Of a DNA stretch of 64,000 nt, positions 25,672-35,018 are shown one piece after another. Under the pieces are notes generated by a model. That model searched no databases. It was given only the letters and a program-made list of their open reading frames with translations, and was not told the origin of the DNA. The first letter of the stretch is position 1; each line of letters starts with the position of its first letter. The DNA is from Indolivaga alginatilytica (lineage in GTDB: Bacteria > Bacteroidota > Bacteroidia > Bacteroidales > Dysgonomonadaceae): the NCBI RefSeq assembly GCF_003201355.1, contig NZ_QICL01000011.1, forward strand, positions 62,001 to 126,000. Reading direction: 5' to 3'. The translations under genes and the position numbers were made by a program.

Positions 25672-27330
25672 ATGATTAAAGAAAATTTCATCAAATTATA
25701 TGAGGATAGTTTTAAATATAACTGGGATTTACCTGCACTGTCCGATTATGGAGACACGGATGCCTTATTCTATAAAGATTTGGCAAAAGAAATTGCTCGT
25801 TTGCATATTTTGTTTGATAAGTTAGAAATAAAGAAAGGTACAAAGGTTGCGCTGATTGGTAAGAATACACAACAATGGTGTATGGTTTATATGGCTACCA
25901 TCACGTATGGAGCGGTTGTTGTTCCGATTTTGCAGGACTTCCACCCCGATAATATCCACCATATTGTAAATCATTCTGAATCGGAGCTGCTTTTTGTTAG
26001 TGATTCTATTTGGGAAAGCCTGGAAGAAGGACAGATGTCTCATTTAACAGGAATATTTAGCTTATCTGATTTTTCTTGTATATACGATAACAGTAAAAAA
26101 CATATAAAGTCAGCTATCAGAAACCTCGATAATGATATGGAGGTTAAATACCCAAAAGGCTTTTCGAAAGAAGATATAATATATGCTGATGTAGATAATT
26201 CTGAGGTTGTATTAATTAATTACACATCAGGGACTACAGGGTTTAGTAAAGGTGTTATGCTTCTTGCTAATAATTTGGCTGGAAATGTAACTTATGCCAA
26301 AACATTAGATTTGTTATTCAGAGGGGATAGAGTTGTTTCTTTTCTGCCTTTAGCTCATGCATACGGCTGTGCATTTGATTTTCTATATGCACTGTCGGAA
26401 GGTGTTCACATTACGTTATTAGGAAAAGCACCATCTCCTAAAATCTTGGCGGCTGCATTCTCTGAGATAAAGCCCAATCTTATAGTTACTGTCCCGTTGG
26501 TTATTGAAAAACTATATAAGAAGGCTATTTTGCCTAAGCTGGAGAAGTCGAGTATTAAAATGGCTTTGAAGATCCCTATTGTTAAAGATCAGATATATGC
26601 AAAAATCAGAAAAGGATTGATAGATGCTCTTGGGGGTTCTTTTAGAGAGGTTATTATTGGTGGAGCAGCCTTCAATAAAGAAGTCGAAAGTTTTCTTTAT
26701 AAAATTAAATTTCCATTTACAGTAGGGTATGGCATGACAGAATGTGGTCCTTTGATTTCGTATGATCACCATTATGATTTTGTTCCAACTTCGTGTGGAA
26801 AAGTTTTGTCTATAATGGAAGTGCGTGTAGATTCTCCTGATCCTTACAATACTCTTGGAGAAATACAAGTTCGAGGAGAGAATGTAATGAAAGGTTACTA
26901 TAAAAATGAAGAGGCTACTAATGCTGCTTTTACAGCTGACGGATGGCTTAAAACTGGAGATTTAGGTACTATTGATGAAAATAATAGAATTTACCTTAGA
27001 GGAAGAAGTAAAACAATGATATTGGGCGCTAGTGGTCAGAATATCTTTCCTGAAGAGATAGAGGCCAAGTTAAATAATTTGCCCTATATAACAGAATCAT
27101 TGGTTGTAAGTCGAAACAATAAGTTGGTAGCTTTGGTGTATCCTGATTATGAAGCTATGAATTCAACCGGCTTATCTTCCAGTGCATTAGATATAGTAAT
27201 GGAAGAGAACAGGCAGGTTTTAAATAAGTCTGTTGCGAATTATGAAACTCTTTCTTCCATACATGTTTATCCCACAGAGTTCGAAAAAACACCTAAAAAG
27301 AGTATAAAAAGATATTTATACGAAACATAA
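25672..27330 (+). CDS. AMP-binding long-chain acyl-CoA ligase family protein
   Basis: A 552-residue adenylate-forming enzyme, probably a fatty-acid:CoA ligase. Core motifs are INYTSGTTGFSKGVML (phosphate-binding loop, about residues 179-194), FLPLAHAYG, GGAAFNKEVESFLY, VGYGMTECGPL, GWLKTGDLG and RGRSKTMILGASGQNIFPEEIE, followed by a C-terminal lid ending KTPKKSIKRYLYE, where the lysine is expected to be catalytic. No signal or membrane segment. It has its own promoter and terminator, so it is a single-gene unit that separates the conserved left part from the polysaccharide locus. Exact acyl chain length cannot be read from sequence. Confidence 0.9.
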   Translation: MIKENFIKLYEDSFKYNWDLPALSDYGDTDALFYKDLAKEIARLHILFDKLEIKKGTKVALIGKNTQQWCMVYMATITYGAVVVPILQDFHPDNIHHIVNHSESELLFVSDSIWESLEEGQMSHLTGIFSLSDFSCIYDNSKKHIKSAIRNLDNDMEVKYPKGFSKEDIIYADVDNSEVVLINYTSGTTGFSKGVMLLANNLAGNVTYAKTLDLLFRGDRVVSFLPLAHAYGCAFDFLYALSEGVHITLLGKAPSPKILAAAFSEIKPNLIVTVPLVIEKLYKKAILPKLEKSSIKMALKIPIVKDQIYAKIRKGLIDALGGSFREVIIGGAAFNKEVESFLYKIKFPFTVGYGMTECGPLISYDHHYDFVPTSCGKVLSIMEVRVDSPDPYNTLGEIQVRGENVMKGYYKNEEATNAAFTADGWLKTGDLGTIDENNRIYLRGRSKTMILGASGQNIFPEEIEAKLNNLPYITESLVVSRNNKLVALVYPDYEAMNSTGLSSSALDIVMEENRQVLNKSVANYETLSSIHVYPTEFEKTPKKSIKRYLYET

Positions 27331-27361
27331 TATCCCTATATATTGTTAATTAACATAATGT

Positions 27362-27387
27362 AGCGCCCATAATTTAACATGGGCGCT
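27362..27387 (+). terminator. Terminator after the acyl-CoA ligase gene
   Basis: Perfect 9-bp GC-rich arms, AGCGCCCAT (27362-27370) and ATGGGCGCT (27379-27387), with an 8-base loop and a short T tract after. Confidence 0.75.
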
Positions 27388-27427
27388 TTATGTCTCGGGA
27401 TGATGAATACATTTTCCATAAAAGTAT

Positions 27428-27435
27428 TATCTTTG
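27428..27435 (+). promoter_or_regulatory. -7 box (TATCTTTG) ahead of the polysaccharide locus
   Basis: TATCTTTG fits TAnnTTTG and lies 39 bases before the wzm start. No matching -33 TTTG is seen at 19-21 bases. It is the only visible promoter candidate for the 18-kb run of co-oriented genes that follows. Confidence 0.45.
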
Positions 27436-27473
27436 TCGTCTGATATTAATTTATTTAATTACTTTACTAACGT

Positions 27474-28337
27474 ATGGATATAGCAAGAGACGATCAGTGG
27501 GATATCGTCATAAAACCCAAAGAAAAGGGTATTCATCTACATTTAAAAGAAGTTTGGAGATACAAAGATTTATTGTATCTGTATGTTAAACGAGATTTTA
27601 TTTCAGCATATAAGCAGACAATATTAGGACCTCTTTGGTTTTTTATTCAACCGATCTTTTCTACACTTATTTATACATTAGTATTTGGAGGTATTGCTCA
27701 AATATCAACAGATGGTTTACCTCCCATGTTATTTTATATGTCAGGTATTTTGTGCTGGAACTTTTTTTCTGATTGTTTAGGACGTAGTTCCGGAACATTT
27801 TCGGGAAATGCAGGAGTATTTAGCAAAGTGTATTTTCCACGGTTGGTTGTTCCGATCGCAGGGCTGGCTTCAGCTGTCCTTAAAATGTTCATACAGATGC
27901 TCTTGTTTTTCTCTATTTATGCATATTTTTTGTTCACTGGATCATCCATCGGAGTAACTGTTTATATTCTATTATTTCCTTTATTGGTAATTATGCTTGC
28001 CGGTATTGCGTTTGGCGTTGGTATTCTTATATCGTCCGTAACTATTAAGTATCGTGATTTAAATATACTATTTTCTTTTGCAATTGGATTGATAATGTAT
28101 ATAACTCCGATTATTTATCCATTGTCGGCCATTCCTGCAAAATACAGTGCTTTCAAATGGGTTATCCAATTAAATCCATTATCGTCTGTTGTTGAAGCAT
28201 TCAGATTTGGGATGTTAGGAACCGGAGAACTTTCATGGGGAGGTTTGCTTTACAGCAGCATATTCACTTTTATAATTGTTTTATTAGGGATAATTGTCTT
28301 TAATAAAGTAGAGCGCCGTTTTATAGATATTGTATAA
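27474..28337 (+). CDS. wzm: ABC-2 type polysaccharide exporter permease
   Basis: A 287-residue membrane component of a Wzm/Wzt exporter, which moves a finished lipid-linked glycan across the inner membrane. The cytoplasmic N-terminal amphipathic segment (LKEVWRYKDLLYLYVKRDF...YKQTILGPLWFFIQP) is the ABC-2 permease signature; it is followed by six hydrophobic helices and the NPLSSVVEAFRFGMLG motif near the C-terminus. It is the first gene of the locus, 19 bases before the ATPase gene. Presence of an ABC exporter means chain polymerisation in the cytoplasm rather than by a Wzy-type polymerase. Confidence 0.93.
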   Translation: MDIARDDQWDIVIKPKEKGIHLHLKEVWRYKDLLYLYVKRDFISAYKQTILGPLWFFIQPIFSTLIYTLVFGGIAQISTDGLPPMLFYMSGILCWNFFSDCLGRSSGTFSGNAGVFSKVYFPRLVVPIAGLASAVLKMFIQMLLFFSIYAYFLFTGSSIGVTVYILLFPLLVIMLAGIAFGVGILISSVTIKYRDLNILFSFAIGLIMYITPIIYPLSAIPAKYSAFKWVIQLNPLSSVVEAFRFGMLGTGELSWGGLLYSSIFTFIIVLLGIIVFNKVERRFIDIV

Positions 28338-28356
28338 TTAAAGAAGAAGAACATTT

Positions 28357-29649
28357 ATGTCAAATATAGCAATCGAGTTTGAAAATATATCAAAACAATA
28401 TCGTTTAGGTACTATAGGAACGGGTACTCTAGCTCATGACCTTAACAGGTGGTGGCATCAGGTTAGAGGTAAAGAAGATCCTTATTTACAAGTTGGACAA
28501 GTAAACGATAGCAGTGCAAAATCTACTAGTGATTATGTTTGGGCATTAAAAGATATCTCTTTTAATGTAGAACAAGGCGAAGTATTAGGAATAATAGGAA
28601 AGAATGGAGCTGGAAAATCGACATTATTAAAGATTCTGTCAAGAGTTACATCTCCAACTACAGGTAGTATTAAGGCTAAAGGACGTATTGCTTCCTTGCT
28701 CGAAGTTGGTACAGGTTTTCACGGAGAGTTAACAGGACGAGAAAACATCTATATGAATGGTGCTATCTTGGGAATGACCAAGAGAGAAATAAATAGAAAA
28801 TTTGATGAAATCGTTGATTTTTCGGGAATAGAAAAGTATATTGATACTCCGGTAAAACGATATTCTTCAGGAATGACTGTTCGTCTGGGATTTGCTATTG
28901 CAGCACACTTAGAGCCTGAAATACTGGTTGTGGATGAGGTTTTAGCTGTAGGTGATGCCGAATTCCAAAAGAAAGCTATTGGTAAGATGAAAGATGTAGC
29001 ACAAGGAGGAGGGCGTACGGTTTTATTTGTAAGCCATAATATGGGTTCAATCAAAAGCTTATGTACTAAGGGACTCTTATTAAAAAATGGAAGTATCGAC
29101 TGTTTTGATAAAATTGATAAAACTGTTGAACGCTATATGATGTTAAATACAAATACGACGACTAATGTCGAACTTATAAAAAACAGGAAAGGTTCGGGTA
29201 GTATTATCTTTTCAGATTTCTATATTGAAAATAGCAATGGGGAAAGAGTTGATACAATTATTACAGGAGAGGATATTACTTTTGTTTTTGTATTAAAGGC
29301 GAACCAATTAAATCTCAGGAATATTGACCTAGGTTTTTCTTTACATGATGTTTATGGCGATCCCATATCCAATTTATATAGCTCTTATCAAGGGCAATTG
29401 TTTTCAACCGAAGACGAGAAATATATTACTGTAAAATGTAGTGTGGAAGATTTCCCTATATCCTCAAATATTGTATTAGTTAGAGGACTGTTAAGGTCGA
29501 AAGGTGAAATATTAGATTGGCCACAAGATGAAATAGGGCAAATTCAGATAGAACACGGAGATTTTTATAGAACAGGAGGAGTAAGAACAGATCAATGGAA
29601 TGCTAAATTTTTAATTAAAGGTATATGGGACAGATCAAACAAAAGATAA
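28357..29649 (+). CDS. wzt: Polysaccharide ABC exporter ATPase with substrate-binding C-terminal domain
   Basis: A 430-residue ATPase partner of Wzm. The ABC domain (about residues 1-250) has Walker A GKNGAGKSTLLK, signature YSSGMTVRLGFAIA, Walker B ILVVDEVLAVGD and the H-loop FVSHN. Residues about 265-430 form an extra beta-rich domain (Wzt_C) of the kind that, in E. coli O8/O9a exporters, recognises the modified non-reducing end of the chain. The gene overlaps the following FkbM methyltransferase by 25 bases. A long Wzt_C next to a methyltransferase suggests export triggered by a methyl cap, by analogy with the known O8/O9a systems. Confidence 0.92.
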   Translation: MSNIAIEFENISKQYRLGTIGTGTLAHDLNRWWHQVRGKEDPYLQVGQVNDSSAKSTSDYVWALKDISFNVEQGEVLGIIGKNGAGKSTLLKILSRVTSPTTGSIKAKGRIASLLEVGTGFHGELTGRENIYMNGAILGMTKREINRKFDEIVDFSGIEKYIDTPVKRYSSGMTVRLGFAIAAHLEPEILVVDEVLAVGDAEFQKKAIGKMKDVAQGGGRTVLFVSHNMGSIKSLCTKGLLLKNGSIDCFDKIDKTVERYMMLNTNTTTNVELIKNRKGSGSIIFSDFYIENSNGERVDTIITGEDITFVFVLKANQLNLRNIDLGFSLHDVYGDPISNLYSSYQGQLFSTEDEKYITVKCSVEDFPISSNIVLVRGLLRSKGEILDWPQDEIGQIQIEHGDFYRTGGVRTDQWNAKFLIKGIWDRSNKR

Positions 29650-30350
29650 AAAAAATATTTTTCGAAAATTGTCCAACTTATATTGCGAATGAATTACTGA
29701 ATTATAAATACCAATATTTTAGTAATATTTCTTTCTCCCAGGTAGGTGAAGATATGGTTTTAAGTCGTTTTTTTGAAAAAAAACTTACTGGATTTTATGT
29801 TGATATTGGAGCACATCACCCCATAAGATTTTCAAATACGTATAAATTCTATTTACAAGGTTGGCGAGGTATTAATGTCGATGCGATGCCCGGAAGTATG
29901 ATTCCTTTTCAACAAATACGACCTCTCGACATAAATTTAGAATTTGCTATCTCTGGAAGTTCTCAGAATCTAACGTATTATATTTTTAATGAACCTGCTC
30001 TGAATACATTTTCTAAAGAAGAAGCTGATAAAAAAAATGGATTGCGTCAATATAGAATAATAGATACAAGGGTAATAAAAACTAAAACACTGAAAGAGGT
30101 ATTGGATTCATATCTACCAGTTGGTATGACTATTGATTTTATGAGTATTGATGTTGAGGGGTTGGATTTTGCAGTTTTGAAATCTAATGATTGGAATAAG
30201 TATAAACCTTCTATTGTAATAGTTGAATCTCTTGAGGGAAATTTAGATGAAATAGATAAAAATGAAATTTATCTTTTTCTTAAAGAAAAAGGCTATGAAG
30301 TTGTCGTGAAAATTTATGACTCTATGTTTTTTAAATTGAAGAATGACTGA
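29625..30350 (+). CDS. FkbM family methyltransferase
   Basis: A 241-residue SAM-dependent methyltransferase of the FkbM group, which O-methylates sugars and polyketides. The SAM-binding motif GFYVDIGAHHPIRFSNTY lies at about residues 56-73, followed by GWRGINVDAMPGSM, and the Asp-rich IDFMSIDVEGLDFAVLKS motif at about 170-187, all diagnostic for FkbM. It starts inside the wzt gene (25-base overlap, different frame) and its stop overlaps the next glycosyltransferase start (ATGACTGA). Tight coupling to wzt makes chain-end methylation an attractive role; methylation of an internal sugar is equally consistent with the sequence. Confidence 0.88.
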   Translation: MGQIKQKIKKIFFENCPTYIANELLNYKYQYFSNISFSQVGEDMVLSRFFEKKLTGFYVDIGAHHPIRFSNTYKFYLQGWRGINVDAMPGSMIPFQQIRPLDINLEFAISGSSQNLTYYIFNEPALNTFSKEEADKKNGLRQYRIIDTRVIKTKTLKEVLDSYLPVGMTIDFMSIDVEGLDFAVLKSNDWNKYKPSIVIVESLEGNLDEIDKNEIYLFLKEKGYEVVVKIYDSMFFKLKND

Positions 30351-31272
30351 AAAACTCGCACCCATAGTTCTTTTTGTTTATAACAGGCCTTGGCATACAA
30401 GGCAAACATTAGAGGCATTAGCTAATAATTCTTTAGCTAAAGATTCTGTCTTATATATATATGCCGATGGTGCTAGAACCAATGCTTCTGATGATGTTTT
30501 AAAAGAAGTGTATGAAGTGCGTAGAATAATAAGAGAAAAAAAATGGTGTGGTGAAGTTCATATTATAGAATCAGAAGTGAATAAAGGGCTAGCCTCTTCT
30601 ATTATTGATGGTGTTACTGATATTATAAACCAATATGGTAAAATAGTAGTGTTGGAAGACGATATTGTAACTTCTGTGGGGTTTTTACAATATATGAATG
30701 ATGCACTACAACTATATCAGAATGTAGATAGAGTAATGCATATTTCTGGTTTTGTTCCAGTCACTACAGGAGCTGATAGGCTACTAGAAACATATTTTTT
30801 ACGATTTATGAGTTGTTGGGGATGGGCAACATGGAAGAGGTCCTGGGATCAAGTTATTCTTGATATCGACTATCTATTTAAAACGATCCCTTTGCAACGG
30901 GATTATAAAGCCTTTAACCTAAATGGTGCTATAAACTTGTATAGGCAAATAGAAGATAATTATCATGGAAATATTAATACTTGGGCTATTAGATGGTATT
31001 CGACAATCTTTCTAAAAAAAGGATTATGCCTTTATCCTCGTTATTCGATGGTGGATAACATAGGTATTGACTTAAGTGGAGAACATTGTTCTTCTCCTGA
31101 TGATAGATATAATGTTGAATTAGCTAAATCTATAAAAGTAGAACCTGTAAAAATCAAAGAGAGTAAGTATGGTAAAGAATATCTGAGACGATTCTATATA
31201 TTTGGAACAGATTCCTCAAGGAAAAAGCGGATACGAAACATATTATTCAGAATCTACAAAAAAATAAAATAG
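30343..31272 (+). CDS. Glycosyltransferase (APIVLFVYNRP type), copy A
   Basis: A 309-residue putative glycosyltransferase with a GT-A fold. It starts APIVLFVYNRPWHTRQTLEAL, then LYIYADGARTNAS, WCGEVHIIESEVNKGLASSI, the acidic metal-binding VVLEDDIVTSVGFLQYMN at about residues 103-120, and CWGWATWKRSWD, with NTWAIRWYSTIFLKKG further on. The same sequence landmarks recur in the gene at 42875-43798, so the two are paralogues. It resembles the GNT-I-like/sugar-transferase group rather than classical GT2. Sugar and linkage unknown. Confidence 0.82.
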   Translation: MTEKLAPIVLFVYNRPWHTRQTLEALANNSLAKDSVLYIYADGARTNASDDVLKEVYEVRRIIREKKWCGEVHIIESEVNKGLASSIIDGVTDIINQYGKIVVLEDDIVTSVGFLQYMNDALQLYQNVDRVMHISGFVPVTTGADRLLETYFLRFMSCWGWATWKRSWDQVILDIDYLFKTIPLQRDYKAFNLNGAINLYRQIEDNYHGNINTWAIRWYSTIFLKKGLCLYPRYSMVDNIGIDLSGEHCSSPDDRYNVELAKSIKVEPVKIKESKYGKEYLRRFYIFGTDSSRKKRIRNILFRIYKKIK

Positions 31273-31274
31273 AA

Positions 31275-32498
31275 ATGAAAGTTACACATATTTCGGTAGC
31301 TACTACAGGTGGTGCTGGTATTGCAGCATATCGATTACATTGTGCTTTACTAAAATATACTGATGTAGATTCGAACTTTGTTCAGCAATATAATCTTGCA
31401 AAGGAAAATCTAGGCGCTAAAGTATATACAGTTCCTCCTGTAAGTTCATTTGTACACAAAATAAAATGTCACTTCGAAATTACCCCGGAGCACCTAAACT
31501 GGAAGAATACACAAAGGTACCCTGGCGACTATGAGATTATTACGTATCCAAGGACCTCATATCGAATAGAAAATTTGGATATTTTTAAAGATACGGATAT
31601 TGTGCATTTACATTGGGTTGCTGATTTTATTAATTATCCTTCATTCTTTAAAAAAATAAAGAAACCTATTCTTTGGACATTACATGATATGAACCCATTT
31701 ATGGGATTATTTCATTATGAGGGAGATCGAATTAGAAATGAGGCAACATTAGGAAAGTTAGATCATAAAATTTTTGAACAAAAAATAAGATATATAGATC
31801 GTAATAAAGATATTAATATTGTATGTCCTTCTGATTGGTTAAAGAATAAATCACAAGCAAGTCTAATTTTGGGGAGATACCCGCACTATACATCGATCCC
31901 TCATGGAATCGATCTCTCTAAATATCCGGATCTGGATAGATTAATGGTCAAAGAGAAACTAGGTTTAAATAATGGATTAAAGACTATTCTTTTTGTGGCT
32001 CACGATATTACAGTTTATCGAAAAGGAATAGGGCTTCTTATTGATGCAATTAATCAATTAGATACTTCTAAATTTAATTTAGTAAGTGTTGGTGGAGGAA
32101 AAATACAGTTGAATAGTAAAATTAATTATATTCATTTTCCAAAGATTCACGATATTTCGGTTCTAAATACTATTTATTCAGCCGCTGATTTAACTGTAAT
32201 TCCCTCTAGGGAAGATGTTATTACAAATGTTATGCCGGAGTCATTTGCTAATGGAACTCCTGTTTTAAGTTTTTCTAATGGAGGGATGGTCGAACACATA
32301 AAAACAGGTGAAAATGGTATACTGGTAGAAGAGATAAGTGTTAAATCTTTAATTGATAATCTTAAAGATTTTCTTGATAATAATTACTCTTTTAATAATG
32401 AGGATATAAGGAAATATGCATTAGATCACTTTTCAGAAAAATTGCATGCCGAAAAATATAAGCAATTATATGAAGATATACTAAATAAAAGGAAATGA
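31275..32498 (+). CDS. GT4 family glycosyltransferase, copy A
   Basis: A 407-residue retaining-type glycosyltransferase with a GT-B fold. N-terminus MKVTHISVATTGGAGIAAYRLH is shared in plan with the gene at 38793-40064 (MKIVTLSTKDSFGGAARVAFRLH), as are VHLHWV, the ILWTLHDMNPF segment, CPSDWL and IPHGIDLS. The C-terminal domain has FVAHDITVYRKGIGLLIDAI and the nucleotide-sugar E-x7-E motif in PSREDVITNVMPESFANGTPV. It starts 2 bases after the previous stop and overlaps the next gene as ATGA. Substrate unknown. Confidence 0.88.
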   Translation: MKVTHISVATTGGAGIAAYRLHCALLKYTDVDSNFVQQYNLAKENLGAKVYTVPPVSSFVHKIKCHFEITPEHLNWKNTQRYPGDYEIITYPRTSYRIENLDIFKDTDIVHLHWVADFINYPSFFKKIKKPILWTLHDMNPFMGLFHYEGDRIRNEATLGKLDHKIFEQKIRYIDRNKDINIVCPSDWLKNKSQASLILGRYPHYTSIPHGIDLSKYPDLDRLMVKEKLGLNNGLKTILFVAHDITVYRKGIGLLIDAINQLDTSKFNLVSVGGGKIQLNSKINYIHFPKIHDISVLNTIYSAADLTVIPSREDVITNVMPESFANGTPVLSFSNGGMVEHIKTGENGILVEEISVKSLIDNLKDFLDNNYSFNNEDIRKYALDHFSEKLHAEKYKQLYEDILNKRK

Positions 32499-34096
32499 AA
32501 CTATCCATCATTACCATTAATTATAATAATGCCGGTGGTTTAGAACGAACCGTTAAAAGCATAGTCAATCAGGATTTTTCTGATTTTGAATATATTGTAA
32601 TTGATGGAGCTTCGATAGACAATAGTGTTGATATTATAAAAACGTACTCCGAAAAAATAGATTATTGGGTTTCCGAACCTGATACCGGTGTTTATAATGC
32701 CATGAATAAAGGCATCAGACAAGCCAAAGGAGAGTATCTTTTATTTATAAATAGTGGAGATACGCTTTATACAAATGATGTTTTATCAAAAGTATTCGAA
32801 TTTAACCCCAAGCATGATCTTGTATATGGTAATTTGCACAGAATATTTCCTGATGGTCATGAAGATATTGTAAGAATGCCTAAACATGTTAGTGTTTTGC
32901 ATATGCTAAGAGCAACGTTGACACATCCTACAACATTTATAAGACGGGGCTTATTTGAAAAATATGGCTACTACAGGGAGGATCTTAAAATTGTTTCAGA
33001 TTGGGCTTTTTTTCTTAAAATCATAGCTTTTACGAATAGTACTCAAGAATATATCCCCATAGTTATTTCTTCTTTTGAAATGAATGGGATGAGCAGTAAT
33101 AATGCCGATCTAGTTGAAAGTGAAAGGTATAAGGTGGTTAGTGAATCTTTTTCTCCTGAATTAAATCATATTTGTTATACTCAGGAGTTATATGCAAATT
33201 TTTATAATAAAAGAGTATTCAGAGTTCTTAGAACTGCAAGAAAATTAGTCAGCGATTTTTTATCGGTAGCAAAGAAAATAATAACTCTGGGTTTCTCTAA
33301 AAAAAAAAATAAGGAATATATATACAGGGAAAGAATACATCCACTGATATGGTGTTTCAATAAAAATGTACGTAGACAAAAGTCAGATACTGGAAAAGTT
33401 CCTATTATTATTATTAATTATAACAGGCTTTCGGATCTAAAAGAAATGGTGGATTTCTTTCTAAAAAGAAATCACAAGAATATAGTGATAGTAGATAATG
33501 ACTCGCAATATCCACCTCTTCTTGAATATTATGACCAAATAAAAAACACTGTGGTTGTAAAAAGAATGGATAGAAACTACGGGCATCTTGTTTTTTGGGA
33601 TAACAAGGAACTGTATAGAGAATATGCCTCAGGTTATTATATTGTAACGGACTCGGACATTATACCAAATAAAAACTTGCCGGAAAATTATCTGGAACAA
33701 TTAATTAAGGTTCTAGATAAATATACAAAAGTAACCAAGGTTGGGTTTGCTCTTGAAATTGATGATATTCCCGATTCATTTAGTGCAAAAGAGGAAGTTA
33801 TTGCTTGGGAGAAAAAGTATTGGGAAATTCCTATAACAGATAATGTGTATGTGGCTGATACCGATACAACTTTTGCGATTTATCCTCCTTATTATGAACA
33901 TAACAAGAAAACTTTCCTGAAAGGATTAAGAATCGGGGGTGATTTTACAGCACAACATAGAGGATGGTATATTGATAGTCAGAATCTATCGGAAGAGGAT
34001 AAGTTTTACTTCAAAACATCAAATAATTCAAATTCGTGGAAATTAAGTGAGGATGGTATTTTTCAAGGTGAATCGGCTTATAATACCAAGACCTAA
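32495..34096 (+). CDS. Two-domain glycosyltransferase (GT2 + second GT-A domain)
   Basis: A 533-residue fusion. Residues about 1-230 are a complete GT2 domain: LSIITINYNNAGGLERTVKS, YIVIDGASIDNSVDIIKTY, YWVSEPDTGVYNAMNKGI, LFINSGDTLYTND. After a basic linker (about 255-300), residues about 303-533 begin a second GT-A-like unit, VPIIIINYNRLSDLKEMVDF, IVIVDNDSQYPP, YIVTDSDIIPN (a DxD motif) and LRIGGDFTAQHRGWY. The first domain is closely related in motif to the genes at 42063 and 44712. The fusion implies two successive sugar transfers, or a transferase plus an accessory domain. No frameshift or stop separates the halves. Confidence 0.85.
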   Translation: MKLSIITINYNNAGGLERTVKSIVNQDFSDFEYIVIDGASIDNSVDIIKTYSEKIDYWVSEPDTGVYNAMNKGIRQAKGEYLLFINSGDTLYTNDVLSKVFEFNPKHDLVYGNLHRIFPDGHEDIVRMPKHVSVLHMLRATLTHPTTFIRRGLFEKYGYYREDLKIVSDWAFFLKIIAFTNSTQEYIPIVISSFEMNGMSSNNADLVESERYKVVSESFSPELNHICYTQELYANFYNKRVFRVLRTARKLVSDFLSVAKKIITLGFSKKKNKEYIYRERIHPLIWCFNKNVRRQKSDTGKVPIIIINYNRLSDLKEMVDFFLKRNHKNIVIVDNDSQYPPLLEYYDQIKNTVVVKRMDRNYGHLVFWDNKELYREYASGYYIVTDSDIIPNKNLPENYLEQLIKVLDKYTKVTKVGFALEIDDIPDSFSAKEEVIAWEKKYWEIPITDNVYVADTDTTFAIYPPYYEHNKKTFLKGLRIGGDFTAQHRGWYIDSQNLSEEDKFYFKTSNNSNSWKLSEDGIFQGESAYNTKT

Positions 34097-34116
34097 TTCT
34101 TTTAATTATATTTTTA

Positions 34117-35010
34117 ATGATATCAATTGTCATATCAACCTATAAGCCCGATAATTTCCGAAAATTTTCGGAAAATGTAAAATTAAATATTGGAGTTATT
34201 TATGAAATAATTTCAATCGAGAATCCCGGCTTAATGGGTTTATGCGAAGCGTATAATAAGGGAGCGGAAAAAGCTCAATATCCATATATATGCTTTTGTC
34301 ATGATGATATTTTAATAAATACACCCAATTGGGGACAAGAAGTAATTGATGTATTTGAAGAAAATGAAAATGCAGGATTATTAGGTGTTGCAGGAGGAAG
34401 TTACAAGCCCCAGACTCCTTCCAGTTGGTTTTTTCCCGGAGATGAGAAATATGCGAAGATGAATGTAACACAAGTTTATCCTCAGAATAATGAGATTGCA
34501 AAATGTTATAAGAATCCAAATAATAAGATATTAGATAGCGTTGTTGTATTGGACGGTTGTTGGTTTTGTACAAGAACTGCTATAACAAAAGAATTTAAGT
34601 TCGATCAGGAAACCTTTCGGAGTTATCATTGTTATGATATTGATTATTCTTTGCAAGTTGCTCAGAAATATCAGAATTTAGTTACTCTGGGAATTGAGCT
34701 GGAGCATTATTCGTACGGCGATTTTACAATCGAATGGCTCGAAGAATCATTCAAACTCTATAACAAGTGGAAAAAGGTATTGCCTTATTATATTGGAGAA
34801 ATTTCAACAAGTGAAATTTCTCGAAATGAATTTAATACCTTTTGCTTTATTTTAGCCAGAGTTGAGAAACATCGAAAATGTATTTTTCAACTACTAAAAT
34901 TACTATATTCATATAATTTTATGAAGTTGGTAAAATGGAATAAATGGATTTTACTGAACAAGTATACTTGGGGAGGAATGTATCGCATCCTAAGAAATAA
35001 AGAAGTTTAA
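34117..35010 (+). CDS. Glycosyltransferase-like protein (Glyco_tranf_2_5 / StrF type)
   Basis: A 297-residue protein of the Glyco_tranf_2_5 type, a GT-A variant first noted in StrF-like proteins. It starts ISIVISTYKPDNFRKFSENV, then GLMGLCEAYNKGAEKAQYPYI, the acidic CFCHDDILINTPNWG (about residues 62-76), LLGVAGGSY and VVLDGCWFCTRTAI. The order matches the family, which lacks the strict GT2 DxD but keeps an HDD at the same place. Gap of 20 bases to the previous gene. Donor sugar unknown. Confidence 0.78.
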   Translation: MISIVISTYKPDNFRKFSENVKLNIGVIYEIISIENPGLMGLCEAYNKGAEKAQYPYICFCHDDILINTPNWGQEVIDVFEENENAGLLGVAGGSYKPQTPSSWFFPGDEKYAKMNVTQVYPQNNEIAKCYKNPNNKILDSVVVLDGCWFCTRTAITKEFKFDQETFRSYHCYDIDYSLQVAQKYQNLVTLGIELEHYSYGDFTIEWLEESFKLYNKWKKVLPYYIGEISTSEISRNEFNTFCFILARVEKHRKCIFQLLKLLYSYNFMKLVKWNKWILLNKYTWGGMYRILRNKEV

Positions 35011-35018
35011 AATTTGCT

